From the NCBI GenBank assembly GCA_022478985.1, contig JAKSZP010014520.1, forward strand, positions 62,001-126,000: 64,000 nt of DNA. The letters are read 5' to 3'. Of the stretch, positions 55,201 through 64,000 are shown in pieces. A program made the position numbers and the translations under genes. Below the pieces are notes generated by a model that ran no database searches, was not told the origin of the DNA, and saw nothing but the letters and a program-made list of their open reading frames with translations. Position 1 is the first letter of the stretch, and each line of letters opens with the position of its first letter. Source of the stretch: Massospora cicadina. Its lineage: Eukaryota; Entomophthoromycota; Entomophthoromycetes; Entomophthorales; Entomophthoraceae.

Positions 55201-56449
55201 AATAAAAGCATATATCAAAAACTTGTGCAGTAGAATTGGGAGCCAAGGCAATCAACCCAGTTGGAGGGAACAGTAGATGCTAATTACCAAGGGTATTGAG
55301 CACATAGCTCCTAAATTTCTACAATAAGTAATGTACATGAATATTTATAAAACATTAAGCCATGTCTGAGTTTGTATATATGCAATTACTTACAGGTATC
55401 AGAGTCAATAGAAGCCAAAAAGTATGAAAAAGTATCTAGAAAAAAGGGTATAAATTTTACTTTAGGTAAAAACATAAAAAGCATTTATATATCTAGCTGG
55501 GTATTTTCTAAAATCTTCTGTAACATTTCATTTACTTTGATACTGTGATATTATTTTTGTTTTATATTATCTAATCATTTAAAAGAAGAAAGCTGAAATA
55601 GTTAGACTATTAACTGATTGGACGGATTGTTATATAAAGAAACTGTAACAACCAGATGGGTAAAAGAAATATATTCATATTAACAAGAACTAAATTGAAA
55701 TCAGTCAGCATTAAAATGAAAGCAATTCAAGAAATCATCTTATATATAATATTTTTGTATATATAAGTATATATATGTTTATAATGCCACTAATCATAGA
55801 AAAAACAACCAAAATTATTACAAAGATTATATGAATAAGGAGAATTAATGCAGGGTGGTTTTCCTTTTTTCTCTAAGAAATTTAAAAAGTATATATAAGA
55901 TGTATAAATGGTATATAGGACTTGATTTAGTATCAATATATCATTTTTAGCTGAGCAGTTTGATAATTTTAGTTTTTCTTAGGCTAAATGATTTCATGTA
56001 AGATGTTTGATGGTAATTTTTTGATTTTATTGGCCAATTTTATGTTAAATTAATGTTGGTTATATACATTACTTAATTTTATTTATTTAGTTGATATTTG
56101 CCCATTCTTATGCTAAAATTAGTTATAGCGCCAATAAAACTTAATAAATCTATATCTTAATTGATTTAATTGATTTAATTTTATACTATACTTGCTAACA
56201 ACATCTAAAATACTTAATTTAATCTATTTTTATCTATGTGTGGTTTAAATAAATACTAGACTAAGTTATGGCCATCTACAATACTTAATTTAAAGCCCTA
56301 TAGTTTATTGATTGGTTTTATTGCATACTAAACTTTATTATTGGTCATCTACAATATGTTATAAAAACTAATCATTAAGTTGATTTATTTTCTCATTTAT
56401 TTTTCTTGCCCATTAAAATTACTTATTACAAATGATTCAATTCAAGACA
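55201..56449. other. AT-rich stretch without genes
   Basis: About 75-80% A+T by eye; no ORF of note and no recognisable element. Contains a TATATA-rich segment (55740-55770) and a short tandem repeat at its right end. Could include the end of the H LTR and old intergenic DNA. Confidence 0.5.
56165..56365. repeat. AT-rich minisatellite, about 3 units of 70-75 bp
   Basis: Repeated core CATCTAAAATACTTAATTTA, CATCTACAATACTTAATTTA, CATCTACAATATGTTATAAA, each preceded by a TATACTA/ATACTAAACT-like block. Imperfect. Confidence 0.5.
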
Positions 56450-57403
56450 GTAAAGTTTAATAATACATACAGGTGATATGAGTGTGCACCCAATGCCTGG
56501 TAAGGGTAGGTAGGCATGGTAGGGAAAACAGGTCAGTTTTTGCGCTGCTCAAAGTTAGAAAACGCCCAGGTGACACCAGTGGCCAAGACAAAAATAAAAA
56601 AACTGCGTTCAGTATTTCACCAGAAATTTTAGAGTGGAAAGAAAAGTGCAACCAGTATATCAAAACTCTGCACTCTCAGCCAATGTCATCATTGAAGTTT
56701 GGTATTCAATTTATTAGATATTATATGGCACTTTTGGTGAAGTTCTGTGGTGATTACACATTCATTTCCTGGCCGTTGTTTATGTAGCGCCGCATACAAT
56801 GACCAAGGGTTGGTTAGACCTAGAGTTTAAATCTGCACAAGCAGCAGATGCCATTGAACTGGTTTGCGTGGTGGTTGGCCTCCTAAAAGGTCAACCAGGT
56901 GGTCAATACAAAGTTCACATTGGATAGAATTGAATCAAATTTTTGTAACTTTTGATTTTCTCCCCATGATGGTAAAAATCAAGTCATTAGGGCTATCTCT
57001 CAGAGGGTTTGATTATGGGGATCTGTACTCTTTTTAAATGCAAAAATTCATGCTTATGAAAGAGTTTGTCATGGGCAAGGTAATTGTGGTGATCATCCCT
57101 TCCACCATAGTCATGGTGGACTTGACTCATATTTTGCACACCGCTTTTCTTAAAATTGATGGTCATGATTCCTGACCGTTCAACATTTTGGTGGACAGCG
57201 CACCGCCCATCTGCACCATTTGTCATGCTTTTGGCCATAAAGTACACACCTGCCCTACTAGAGAGGGCACCATGCAGATTGGGGTTTTTAGGAGTCAAAA
57301 GTAAATACTGAATCCCAATATGAGCCCACCACTGACACCTATGCCACCTTTCATTGGGGTGCACAGTATTGTTATATCCAGGTTAAACCTGTGTCCCTGG
57401 AAG
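56450..57403 (+). pseudogene. LINE2 ORF1, part before the A2 insertion
   Basis: Plus-strand copy of the LINE1 family. ATG near 56478 (MSVHPMPGKGR), then KCNQYIKTLHSQP (compare LINE1 FCNQFINTLHSQP), CTICHAFGHKVHTCP-like knuckle near 57210-57255, and YATFHWGAQYCYIQVKPVSL to the A2 junction. Many stops. The knuckle keeps the last Cys lost in LINE1. Confidence 0.8.
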
Positions 57404-58298
57404 TGTCATGGTTGGATGACTTAATAGTGGGAACTGATGCTAGAGATAAGGCTGGGCGACAGGAGGCCCAGAAGGTGAAACTTCAGGCTCTTCCTGATCT
57501 GAAACACAACTTAGATCAACGCTGGGTGCAAGCCAAGCATGCCCAGGTGATACTAATGGGGTGCAAAACGCCCATCCTCTTATCTCAGCCCAGGCACTGA
57601 AATGAACGATTTATGTTACAAATGAAGACGGTTTGATTCAGTTAATTGGAGAGCAAGGGTTTGAATCCCGTTCAAGTTATAAAAATTTTAAGTTCAGGTA
57701 AAATACAGCTTCAATCAATTACTTGAGTGAAGGCACTTCTGGTGTATTTTACTAAAACGGATGGAAGCATCTGTTTATTGGAGCGTCAAGGCTTGGGCGC
57801 ACTTCTGCAGAACCTGAATTTCCCCAGCCCACTTTTAATATATTTTTTGCAACCAACATTTCTTGTTGGTCGACTTTCTTAAATAAATTTGCCCATTATT
57901 TTATGTTTTTTCCAAATGGTTCTTTGGGCAAGTTTGGTGGTGGACCTCTTGAAGGAGGTCTCTAACTATGTGGGCCACTACCTTTTATCACCATTTACTC
58001 AAATCCCAGGTGCTTTCTTGGGCCATTTAGGTCCCCTCCAGATTGAGGCACCCAAGTCTACTAGCACCAAGTTACACTTGATTAGGGACTCCCTCTGGGG
58101 TCCACTCAAGCTGGGATGTTTCTTACTTACCTGGTATTATAAGTTGCGCTTTACACCCTTGCCTGGGGTACCTTTTGCACAGGCACCATTTGAGGTGCCT
58201 CATTTCTAATCCTATTGATGGCTAGTTCCCTAGTAATGTGGGTTTGCATTTCACACCACCTTGCTGGGAACGAGAGAGTTACAGACACCCTCTTGACA
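57404..58298 (+). repeat. 5' LTR of A2
   Basis: TGTCATGGTTGG...CTCTTGACA; ends fixed by the solo LTR at 47985-48868. Holds a U3 frame (to about 57600), a TATA-like box, the self-complementary start segment and the beginning of the leader frames. Confidence 0.95.
57839..57875 (+). promoter_or_regulatory. A2 TATA-like box and inferred RNA start
   Basis: TATATTTTTTGC at 57839, then 27 bp later TTGGTCGACT (57866-57875), complementary to the PBS at 58301 in 9 of 10 positions, the tenth allowing G:T. In the 3' LTR the same segment (62374-62383) is TTGGTCAACT, a 10 of 10 match. Confidence 0.55.
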
Positions 58299-58739
58299 TT
58301 AGTTGACCAACCTTTTTATTATATGAGCATACAAATTATCCTTGTGGGACTTTCAATCTTAGTAAATTGGGTGCGCTGGCCATTTCTCACTGCCACAATG
58401 GTGCGCACCACAGTTTTCTCATTTGGTTTAGTATTGATGTGTCTCAGCGTTATTCTTGCAACTACCAATTGGGAAGTGTCCACCCTTCCTGCTCATACCT
58501 GGTGGTCTCAAACTTTTTGCAATCATCTTGTCAAAACCCTTTGGGGTAGTTTCCCCACAACAACCTGGAAGGGGCCAGGTAATTTGGCCGTCATCAGATC
58601 AAATCATATATATATGAAAACAAAAAAGTTACGCGCGCCTCTTAAAATGAGGGAATCTTATACTTCTAATCCTTTGTCTTCTAATTTCAGAACTGTACGG
58701 GGGTCTAGCCCTGAGAATGAGTGTGAAGATTTCAGATGA
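58215..58739 (+). CDS. A2 leader ORF crossing the LTR/PBS, membrane segments
   Basis: Open frame of 174 codons that starts 84 bp before the LTR end (MMASSLVMWVCISHHLAGNE), runs through the PBS (TLLTLVDQPF) and has two or three hydrophobic stretches: IILVGLSILVNWV, then FSFGLVLMCLSVILA. The tail is basic and Ser-rich. The upstream LTR frame (57889-58209; MVLWASLVVDLLKEVSNYVG near its start) is one frameshift away. A1 has the same arrangement. It occupies the place of Gag; role unknown. Confidence 0.5.
   Translation: MMASSLVMWVCISHHLAGNERVTDTLLTLVDQPFYYMSIQIILVGLSILVNWVRWPFLTATMVRTTVFSFGLVLMCLSVILATTNWEVSTLPAHTWWSQTFCNHLVKTLWGSFPTTTWKGPGNLAVIRSNHIYMKTKKLRAPLKMRESYTSNPLSSNFRTVRGSSPENECEDFR
58301..58310 (+). 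promoter_or_regulatory. Putative self-priming PBS of A2
   Basis: AGTTGACCAA, two bases (TT) after the LTR. Perfectly complementary to TTGGTCAACT in the A2 3' LTR. It does not begin with TGG as tRNA-primed sites do. Confidence 0.6.
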
Positions 58740-59163
58740 TTCCACCGTGATGATGTCACCCATGGTCGTCCCTATAAAAATCGCGTCCTCAACTAGTGAT
58801 ATATCCTTGAATCGTGAGATGCTTCCCACTGATTTCCTCCCCATCTTGGCGGAAATCATGAACATCGGAGGGTCTGAACCCAAATTTAAAGAAAAAAAGG
58901 ATTCCATTATCATTTTTTCTCCCCAACACGTTTCTGAAGTGCACGCTAAGGCATCTATTCTGGGCTTGGGGGTGTTGGCCCTGGATAGCGATGCACACCA
59001 AGCCCTCAGAATAAGTGTGGGTTTGTTAGAGCCTGAAAACGCGTTTTATAACGTGAGCAATTTATCCCAAAACGAGCCATTTATATGCTCATATGGTCTG
59101 GATGAGGACCCTATTTTGGTATATCAGATTACTCCTGAGAACCCTCGTCTGACCCTACCATGA
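58717..59163 (+). CDS. A2 pre-protease ORF (148 aa), unknown
   Basis: Intact frame starting MSVKISDDSTVMMSPMVVPI, overlapping the leader ORF by 23 bp in another phase. Contains FLPILAEIMNIGG, FKEKKDSIIIFSPQHVSE and GLGVLALDSDAHQALRISVG; no knuckle or known domain. The A1 counterpart (2432-2626) shows it is a family feature. Probably the end of Gag or a spacer. Confidence 0.5.
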   Translation: MSVKISDDSTVMMSPMVVPIKIASSTSDISLNREMLPTDFLPILAEIMNIGGSEPKFKEKKDSIIIFSPQHVSEVHAKASILGLGVLALDSDAHQALRISVGLLEPENAFYNVSNLSQNEPFICSYGLDEDPILVYQITPENPRLTLP

Positions 59164-59234
59164 TTAGGGGTTCTCAGGAAGTTGAAAAAGAACTTCGTTT
59201 ATAGATATAAGATGTATATGCACCTGCAGAAGGT

Positions 59235-59766
59235 GTGGTGGGATATGTGGCCTCAGTAGTAAGAGTGGCCCACTATCCCTCCCCTTCTATGATTCCAAAA
59301 CATACCCTGATGGCTTGTTCAAGTCAGAGGAAGAATTTTGGTGAGTTGATGGCGTTTTCTGCGTTGGATAAATCCCATTCTGGATATTTCTTGTTGACTG
59401 CTACCCTTACATCCTCTCATGGAAAGTTCATCACAACTATTTTGGTGGATACTGGTGCCTCAAAATAATTTTATTGACCAAAACCTTGCTGACTACCTTG
59501 AGTTGAGTTACTCAACAGGTGGTATGGTTAGAGGTGGGGTTTCTCAAGGTATCCCCACACTGAATGTCACGGAGTCAGTCGATTTCCAGGTAGGTTCTTA
59601 TCTATTGTCTGACCAGTTTCAAGCTATCAGAAACCTCTTGTTTCCCATCATTTTGGGTATTGAGTGGTGGCGGAAGTTTGACGTCAAAACTAATTTGAAA
59701 GAAAACACTTTATCCTTGTCTTTGACAAACGGTCACCAGTTGGTTGTTCCTTTGTCTGAAAAATAA
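59235..59766 (+). pseudogene. A2 protease
   Basis: 59235-59468 ends ILVDTGAS, the active site, followed at once by a frameshift; it continues in 59419-59766 with FIDQNLADYLELSY, GVSQGIPTLNV and LFPIILGIEWWRKFDVKTN, the usual protease end. One base change in length would explain the break. Confidence 0.88.
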
Positions 59767-59901
59767 CGCCCAAGGCAAATTACCTCATTGGCCCAATGTT
59801 CCCAGTCCGTATCTTGTCACTTTACTGAAGCCTACCGTGGGTCTTTCCTTACCTTCCTGTTTGGAGGAGTTGGCATCTTCTTTTAAGCAGCGTCAGCTAG
59901 T

Positions 59902-60474
59902 ATGCTACCAGAACATTCCAAGTTTGATTGTGAATTTAAACTTACTGTGGATCTGGTGCGTATTTCTTCCCCCATATGCCCATTGACTGTCTGGGAGGAA
60001 GAGGTTTTAGATGTATGGGTGAAGGAGCAGCTGGCCAAAGGTGCCATCTTTCAGCGTACCTCCTCTGTTTGCTCTCCACTTCTCTTTGTGGAGAAGGCTG
60101 ATGGAACTTAACGTCCATGTGTCAATTATGGAAATTTAAACAATGTGACTGTACCTGACCTCCATCCCATCCCTTTAGATTCCCAGATTGCGCGTTATGT
60201 GGAAAAGGCAAAAGTTTTCTCCAAGTTGGACTGCCTCAATGCATTCAATCAAATCCGGATAAATAAGGGCCATGAGTTGTTAACCGCATTCCATACCAGA
60301 AAAGGGATTTTCCAGTTCCAGGTTATGCCCTTTGGGCTTAAGAATGCCCCTACCATCTTTCAATTCCTCATTGATGCTGCGTTAGGAGAATTGTTGGGGG
60401 TATGGTCGGTTGCCTACATGGATGACATTCTGGTGTTTTCCCCCAATCATGAGTCACATACAGTACACCTTTGA
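59902..60474 (+). pseudogene. A2 reverse transcriptase
   Basis: 59902-60111: ISSPICPLTVWEEEVLDVWV, GAIFQRTSSVCSPLLFVEKA; a stop at 60109; then 60145-60474: DLHPIPLDSQIARYVEKAKV, FSKLDCLNAFNQIRI, VMPFGLKNAP, active site YMDD (60415-60426). One further stop at 60472 separates it in frame from the next block. Confidence 0.93.
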
Positions 60475-60480
60475 CAAGTA

Positions 60481-61383
60481 GTGGAGAGATTGAGGGCTGC
60501 TTGCCTTACCCTCAATATTAGTAAATGCGAATTTTTCAAGTCCCAGGTTACTTTTCTGGGCAACGTCGTTTTTGACCAGGGCCATATGATAACTCCTGAC
60601 AAGGAGAAGGCTGTTCGTGAGTGGCCTACCCCCACCTCTGTCAAGGAACTGAGGAGCTTTTTGGGGACGTGTACGTTCCTCAAGAAGTTTACACCCAATC
60701 TCTACGAGGTGTCAGCTCCCTTATATAAGGCCAGCGGTGCCAAGGTGCTTCAGTGGTCCCCCATTTTGGAGGATGCTTTTCAAGCGGTGAAGTGCACCTT
60801 GTTATCCACATCCATCCTTCGCCATGTTGACTCTGCCAAGGAGTTCATTGTGTCCTCAGATGCTTCCAACTTTGCCATTGCGGCTGCCCTGTTACAGGTG
60901 GGTGAAGATGGGTCTGAGCATCCAGTGGGATATTTTTCTAGGAAAATGTCTCTGCATGAGTTAAATTACGCCGTATATGACAAAGAGTTATTAGCAGTGG
61001 TGGAGGCGCTGATTTATTGGCGTCACCACTTACATGGCTCCTCCCAACCATTCTGGGTACAAACAGACCACCAAGCCCTGTTGTACTACCATGCTCCACA
61101 TGTTCTAACACCACGTCAGACCCGTTGGCATGAGACCCTTACCCTATTTACATTTTCCTATGAGTTCACCAAGGGCAAGGAGAATGGTTTGGCGGATGCT
61201 TTGAGCTGCAACCCTGATTTGGCTCCCAATCCAAAGGATGTAGAGATTCACAACACCCAGTTGATGATTCCACCGAGTATGATTCTGTCTCAACTTCCTA
61301 AGTCCAGGGTACATACGCCAGCGCTCATGCCTCTGGAAAATGCAGCAGAATATAGTATGTTTAGAAAGGTAGTTCTTTCTTAG
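60481..61383 (+). pseudogene. A2 RT thumb and RNase H
   Basis: 300-codon open frame, the longest in the window. LTLNISKCEFFKSQVTFLGN, EWPTPTSVKELRSFLGTCTF, then RNase H: SSDASNFAIAAALLQVGEDG, VYDKELLAVVEALIYWRHHL, VQTDHQALLYY, GLADALSCNPD. The RNase H catalytic acids (SDAS, KELLAVVEA, TDHQ, ADAL) are in place. Follows the RT frame after a single TGA. Confidence 0.93.
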
Positions 61384-61655
61384 CCGTTATCAGCTGAATA
61401 TGCTGTTGTTCTCACTAAGAGCGCCCTGAATCAGGAGGACTTATCCAGGGGTTATCACATGAAGGATGAGATGGTGTGGTTTCAGGGGCGCCTATGGGTT
61501 CCTGCTGGACCACTGCGCCTGGAGATCATCCAGGACCATCATGACGGAATTACTGTTGGTCATCCTGGGAAAGCAAAGATCTTGGAGTTGATACGACGCA
61601 CTTACAATTGGAAGTGCTTGCCTGTTCAGGTAGGGCGGTACTGTAAAGAGTAGCT
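61384..61655 (+). pseudogene. A2 integrase zinc finger
   Basis: GYHMKDEMVWFQGRLWVPAG, then HDGITVGHPGKAKILELIRR and TYNWKCLPVQVGRYC. The His pair is present and only one Cys of the final pair remains before a stop and the deletion junction. Its partner in E continues through CVVC into the DDE core; here nothing of the core follows. Confidence 0.85.
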
Positions 61656-61659
61656 CCCG

Positions 61660-61911
61660 CTGGGTTAAGTGACGCCTTGAGTACCTGGTATCATGGAAGG
61701 TGTTTGACGCAGCAGAGAACAGTTGGGTGCCAGCACAGGATTGTGTACATGCCCAAGACCTGATCAAATCATTCCATAATTGTTTCCCTGAGGCTGCAGG
61801 ATCTCAACCTAAGCCGACCGTTGCTGGTATGAAGTTGTCACCAGAACATAAGAACTTCTCCTTAGCAAACGCCCCTGGAGGGGGTGGAGCCCAAGAAGGA
61901 GGAGAGGGTAA
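61660..61911 (+). pseudogene. A2 chromodomain and PPT
   Basis: RLEYLVSWKVFDAAENSWV, then DCVHAQDLIKSFHNCF: the YLVxWKGF and ENSWxP signatures of a chromodomain, in an open frame to the LTR. The end is Gly-rich (APGGGGAQEGGEGN). The purine tract AAGAAGGAGGAGAGGGTAA (61893-61911) directly precedes the LTR. Confidence 0.88.
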
Positions 61912-62808
61912 TGTCATGATTGGATGACTTAATGGTGGGAACTGATTCTAGAGATAAGGCTGGGCGACAGGAGGCCCAGAAGGTAAAACTTCAGGCTCTT
62001 CCTGATCTGAAACACACCTTAGATCAACGCTGGGTGCAATCCAAGCATGCCCAGGTTGATACTAATGGGGTGCAAAATTCCCAGCCTCTTATCTCAGCCC
62101 AGGCACTGAAATAAACGATTTATGTTACAAACGAAGATGATTCTTTTTGGTTAAGTGGAGAGCAAGGGTTCAAATCCTGTTCAAGTTATGAAATTTTAAG
62201 TTTGGGTAAAATATGGCTTCAATTTATTACTTGAGTGAAGGCACTTCCGGTGTATTTTACTAAAATAGATGGAAGCGTCTGTTTATTGGAGCGTCAAGGC
62301 TTGGGCGCACTTCCGCAGAACCTGAGTTTCCCTGGCCCACTTTAAATATGTTTTTTGCAACCAACATTCCTCATTGGTCAACTTTCTTAAATAAATTTAC
62401 CCATTTTTTTACATTTTTTCCAAATGGTTCCTTGGGTGAACTTGGTGGTGGACCTCTTCAAAGAGGTCTCCAACTATGTGGGCCACTACCTTTTATCACC
62501 ATTTACCCAAATCCCAGGTGCTTTCTTGGGCCGTTTAGGTCACCTCCAGATCGAGGCACCCAAGTCTACTAGCACCAAGTTACACTTGATTATGGACTCC
62601 CCTCCGGGGTCCACTCAAGCTGGGATGTTTCTTACTTACCTGGTATTATATGTTGCGCTTTACACCCTTGCCTGGGGGTACCTTTTGCACAGGCACCATT
62701 TGAGGTGCCTCATTTCTCATCCTCTTAATGGCTAGTTCCCTAGTAATGTGGGTTTGCATCCCACACCACCTTGCTGGGAATGAGAGAGTTACAGACACTC
62801 TCTTGACA
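61912..62808 (+). repeat. 3' LTR of A2
   Basis: TGTCATGATTGG...CTCTTGACA. U3 frame open to 62114 (RQEAQKVKLQALPDLKHTLD and onward to ISAQALK). Leader frame 62424-62735 open for 103 codons (MVPWVNLVVDLFKEVSNYVG; hydrophobic MFLTYLVLYVALYTLAWGYL). Confidence 0.95.
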
Positions 62809-64000
62809 GCAGGAGCGCAAGAAAGCCAAGCAGGCTGCAGGGCAGTGGCCAAGGCGGTGGCTACAACAGCGTCAATAATCTCGCCTGCCAAAACTCAGGA
62901 TGGCATTGCATCAATTTCTGAATCAGTGGAACAACATTTCACCAAACAAATCGGAATGGGTCCACCAAACTGTGGACCAACTATTTGAGCCTAGTACATT
63001 TGCACATGCACACTGTGCACCAATTGAATCCAACTCTCCCCACCTAATCCTACCTGAGTTTTTTTGGCTTTCAATGGTTCATCACAGGAGCACCACATTG
63101 CAAAAACCCGTTTATAGAAAATTAACAAGAATAGCAAATCTTCAAAATTTGGCATTACCCCTAAAGATGAATATGGTTCTGTTGCTTCAGCCACTTGCAG
63201 TCAGACCAAGTTGCGTGATGATGAATGTGAAAGGGCAGGGCCAGAGGAACCTTCCCCTTGCTCCTAAGGAGCAATGGGGTCTCCATCACTATAAGGACGT
63301 TATCATTGCTTGACTAAGGCCTCTCCATCCTGGGCTTGAAAACTGAGTTTTTAAAAACAATTTACCTGTGGTCATCTTGGCACACAGGAAACCCACTGTC
63401 AGCAAGGTGCTGAGGACACATGGGCAACCATAAACCTTCCTTTTCATTTTTTTGGTGCCGCACTGTGGGGTGCTTGTACAGGAAAATAGTTATACTATAT
63501 TTTTATCCCAAACAATCTTTCTGGACTGCCATGTGCTGGTAATGTCCTTTTCATGGTGTAACAAAGCGCACACATTGGCTAACATTTATGCTCCAACTTG
63601 TGCACAGGTTTGTCAGGATTACTCTTGGCTGTGGCTACTCTTCCCCTTCCACCCAATACCTTTGTGGTTGGCGACCTGAATTTCTGGGCCAACCCAATCA
63701 CCAACCGCTGACCTTCCCCACTTTCCCCTGCAAGGACACTTCAAACTTTGTGTCCTGAAAGCCACCTTGGGCCTCTATGACACCCTCCTTCTGCACACCC
63801 CTTTGTTACCAACATGTCTCGCCTATATGTGCTCAACAGGTGGTTGATGTCTATGTCCCACACTAATCTCATTCTCATACCATTGAATTTTTCGCCCCAA
63901 ATATTGCACTTCATCATCATAAAAGTTTACTTCTCTAATAACATGATGGTTTTGGTGTCCTTTACTTTGTCATGCCCAGTGGAGAAGGCTCCAAGATGGA
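62809..64000 (+). pseudogene. LINE2 ORF1 end and ORF2 endonuclease (cut by window end)
   Basis: Resumes after A2 with AQESQAGCRAVAKAVATTAS (compare LINE1 KQAFRAVAKVMAMTASVV). The endonuclease follows: a SPSW...LKTEF stretch near 63320, THQETHC-like near 63385, LANIYAPTCAQ at 63579-63611, VVGDLNFWAN near 63665-63695, and a C-terminal part toward 63960. Frames broken. The RT lies beyond the window. Confidence 0.82.

Larger units (their letters stand above)
57404..62808 (+). mobile_element. Ty3/Gypsy element A2, both LTRs, integrase core missing
   Basis: 5405 bp with LTRs of 895 and 897 bp. Flanks GGAAG (57399-57403) and GCAGG (62809-62813), a TSD with two changes; removing the element joins the LINE ORF1 frame (PVSL to QERKKAKQA as in LINE1). 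Internal region only 3.6 kb: no Gag capsid or knuckle, and the integrase core is absent. LTRs differ by roughly 7% over the first 250 bp. Confidence 0.93.

Noticed and set aside
58215..58739. Envelope gene in family A because of hydrophobic segments
   Set aside because: It lies before protease, not after integrase, and has no visible signal peptide, furin site or fusion-peptide layout; leader or Gag-replacing role is more consistent.
1..64000. CRISPR arrays, tRNA or rRNA genes
   Set aside because: No regularly spaced repeats, no cloverleaf or rRNA-like sequence seen on either strand; the sequence is eukaryotic retroelement DNA.

Overview
The window looks like a piece of a large, repeat-rich fungal genome, most likely a basidiomycete (a rust-type genome would fit, but that is inference from repeat style only). 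I find no host gene, tRNA, rRNA or CRISPR array. Almost all of the 64 kb is retrotransposons inserted into one another, in many states of decay. LTR ends, target-site duplications (TSDs), primer-binding sites (PBS) and polypurine tracts (PPT) can be read directly, so most insertions can be placed in order.

Layout, with my own family letters. A1 (1-3778, minus; left end outside the window) sits in the pol end of B (3779-5824, plus, chromodomain type with a 1.4 kb LTR). Next come J (5825 to about 8590, minus) and the decayed plus-strand pol of I (8595-12450). C (minus) runs from 13211 to 44846. It is split by a solo B LTR (16428-17845) and by D (plus, 19442-44164). D is itself split by a solo LTR in RT (22908-23559), by E in RNase H (24412-30374, minus, youngest and best preserved), by F in integrase (30855-37164, minus) and by a LINE in its 3' LTR (38952-44131, minus). 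G (45148-54309, plus) has a solo A LTR inside its RT (47985-48868) and lies in the PPT of an older related element whose 3' LTR follows at 54318. A second LINE (56450-57403 and 62809-64000, plus) is split by a nearly complete A element (A2, 57404-62808).

Families A, B and E are chromodomain-type Ty3/Gypsy elements. A and E have no tRNA-type PBS. Instead, 2 nt after the LTR there is a 10-nt stretch complementary to an LTR segment about 30 bp downstream of a TATA box, as in Tf1/sushi self-priming. Their reading frames start inside the LTR, cross the PBS and encode hydrophobic helices. D, F, G and J share a different PBS, which looks tRNA-type.

The most unusual signals are: five tiny (21-53 bp) retroposed fragments of one sequence, each between 9-17 bp TSDs, one with an empty site in the sister LTR; the LTR-borne membrane-helix frames combined with self-priming signals; and an A element whose integrase zinc finger is joined almost directly to its chromodomain, with the catalytic core missing. 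All boundaries and similarities were read by eye; percentages are rough.
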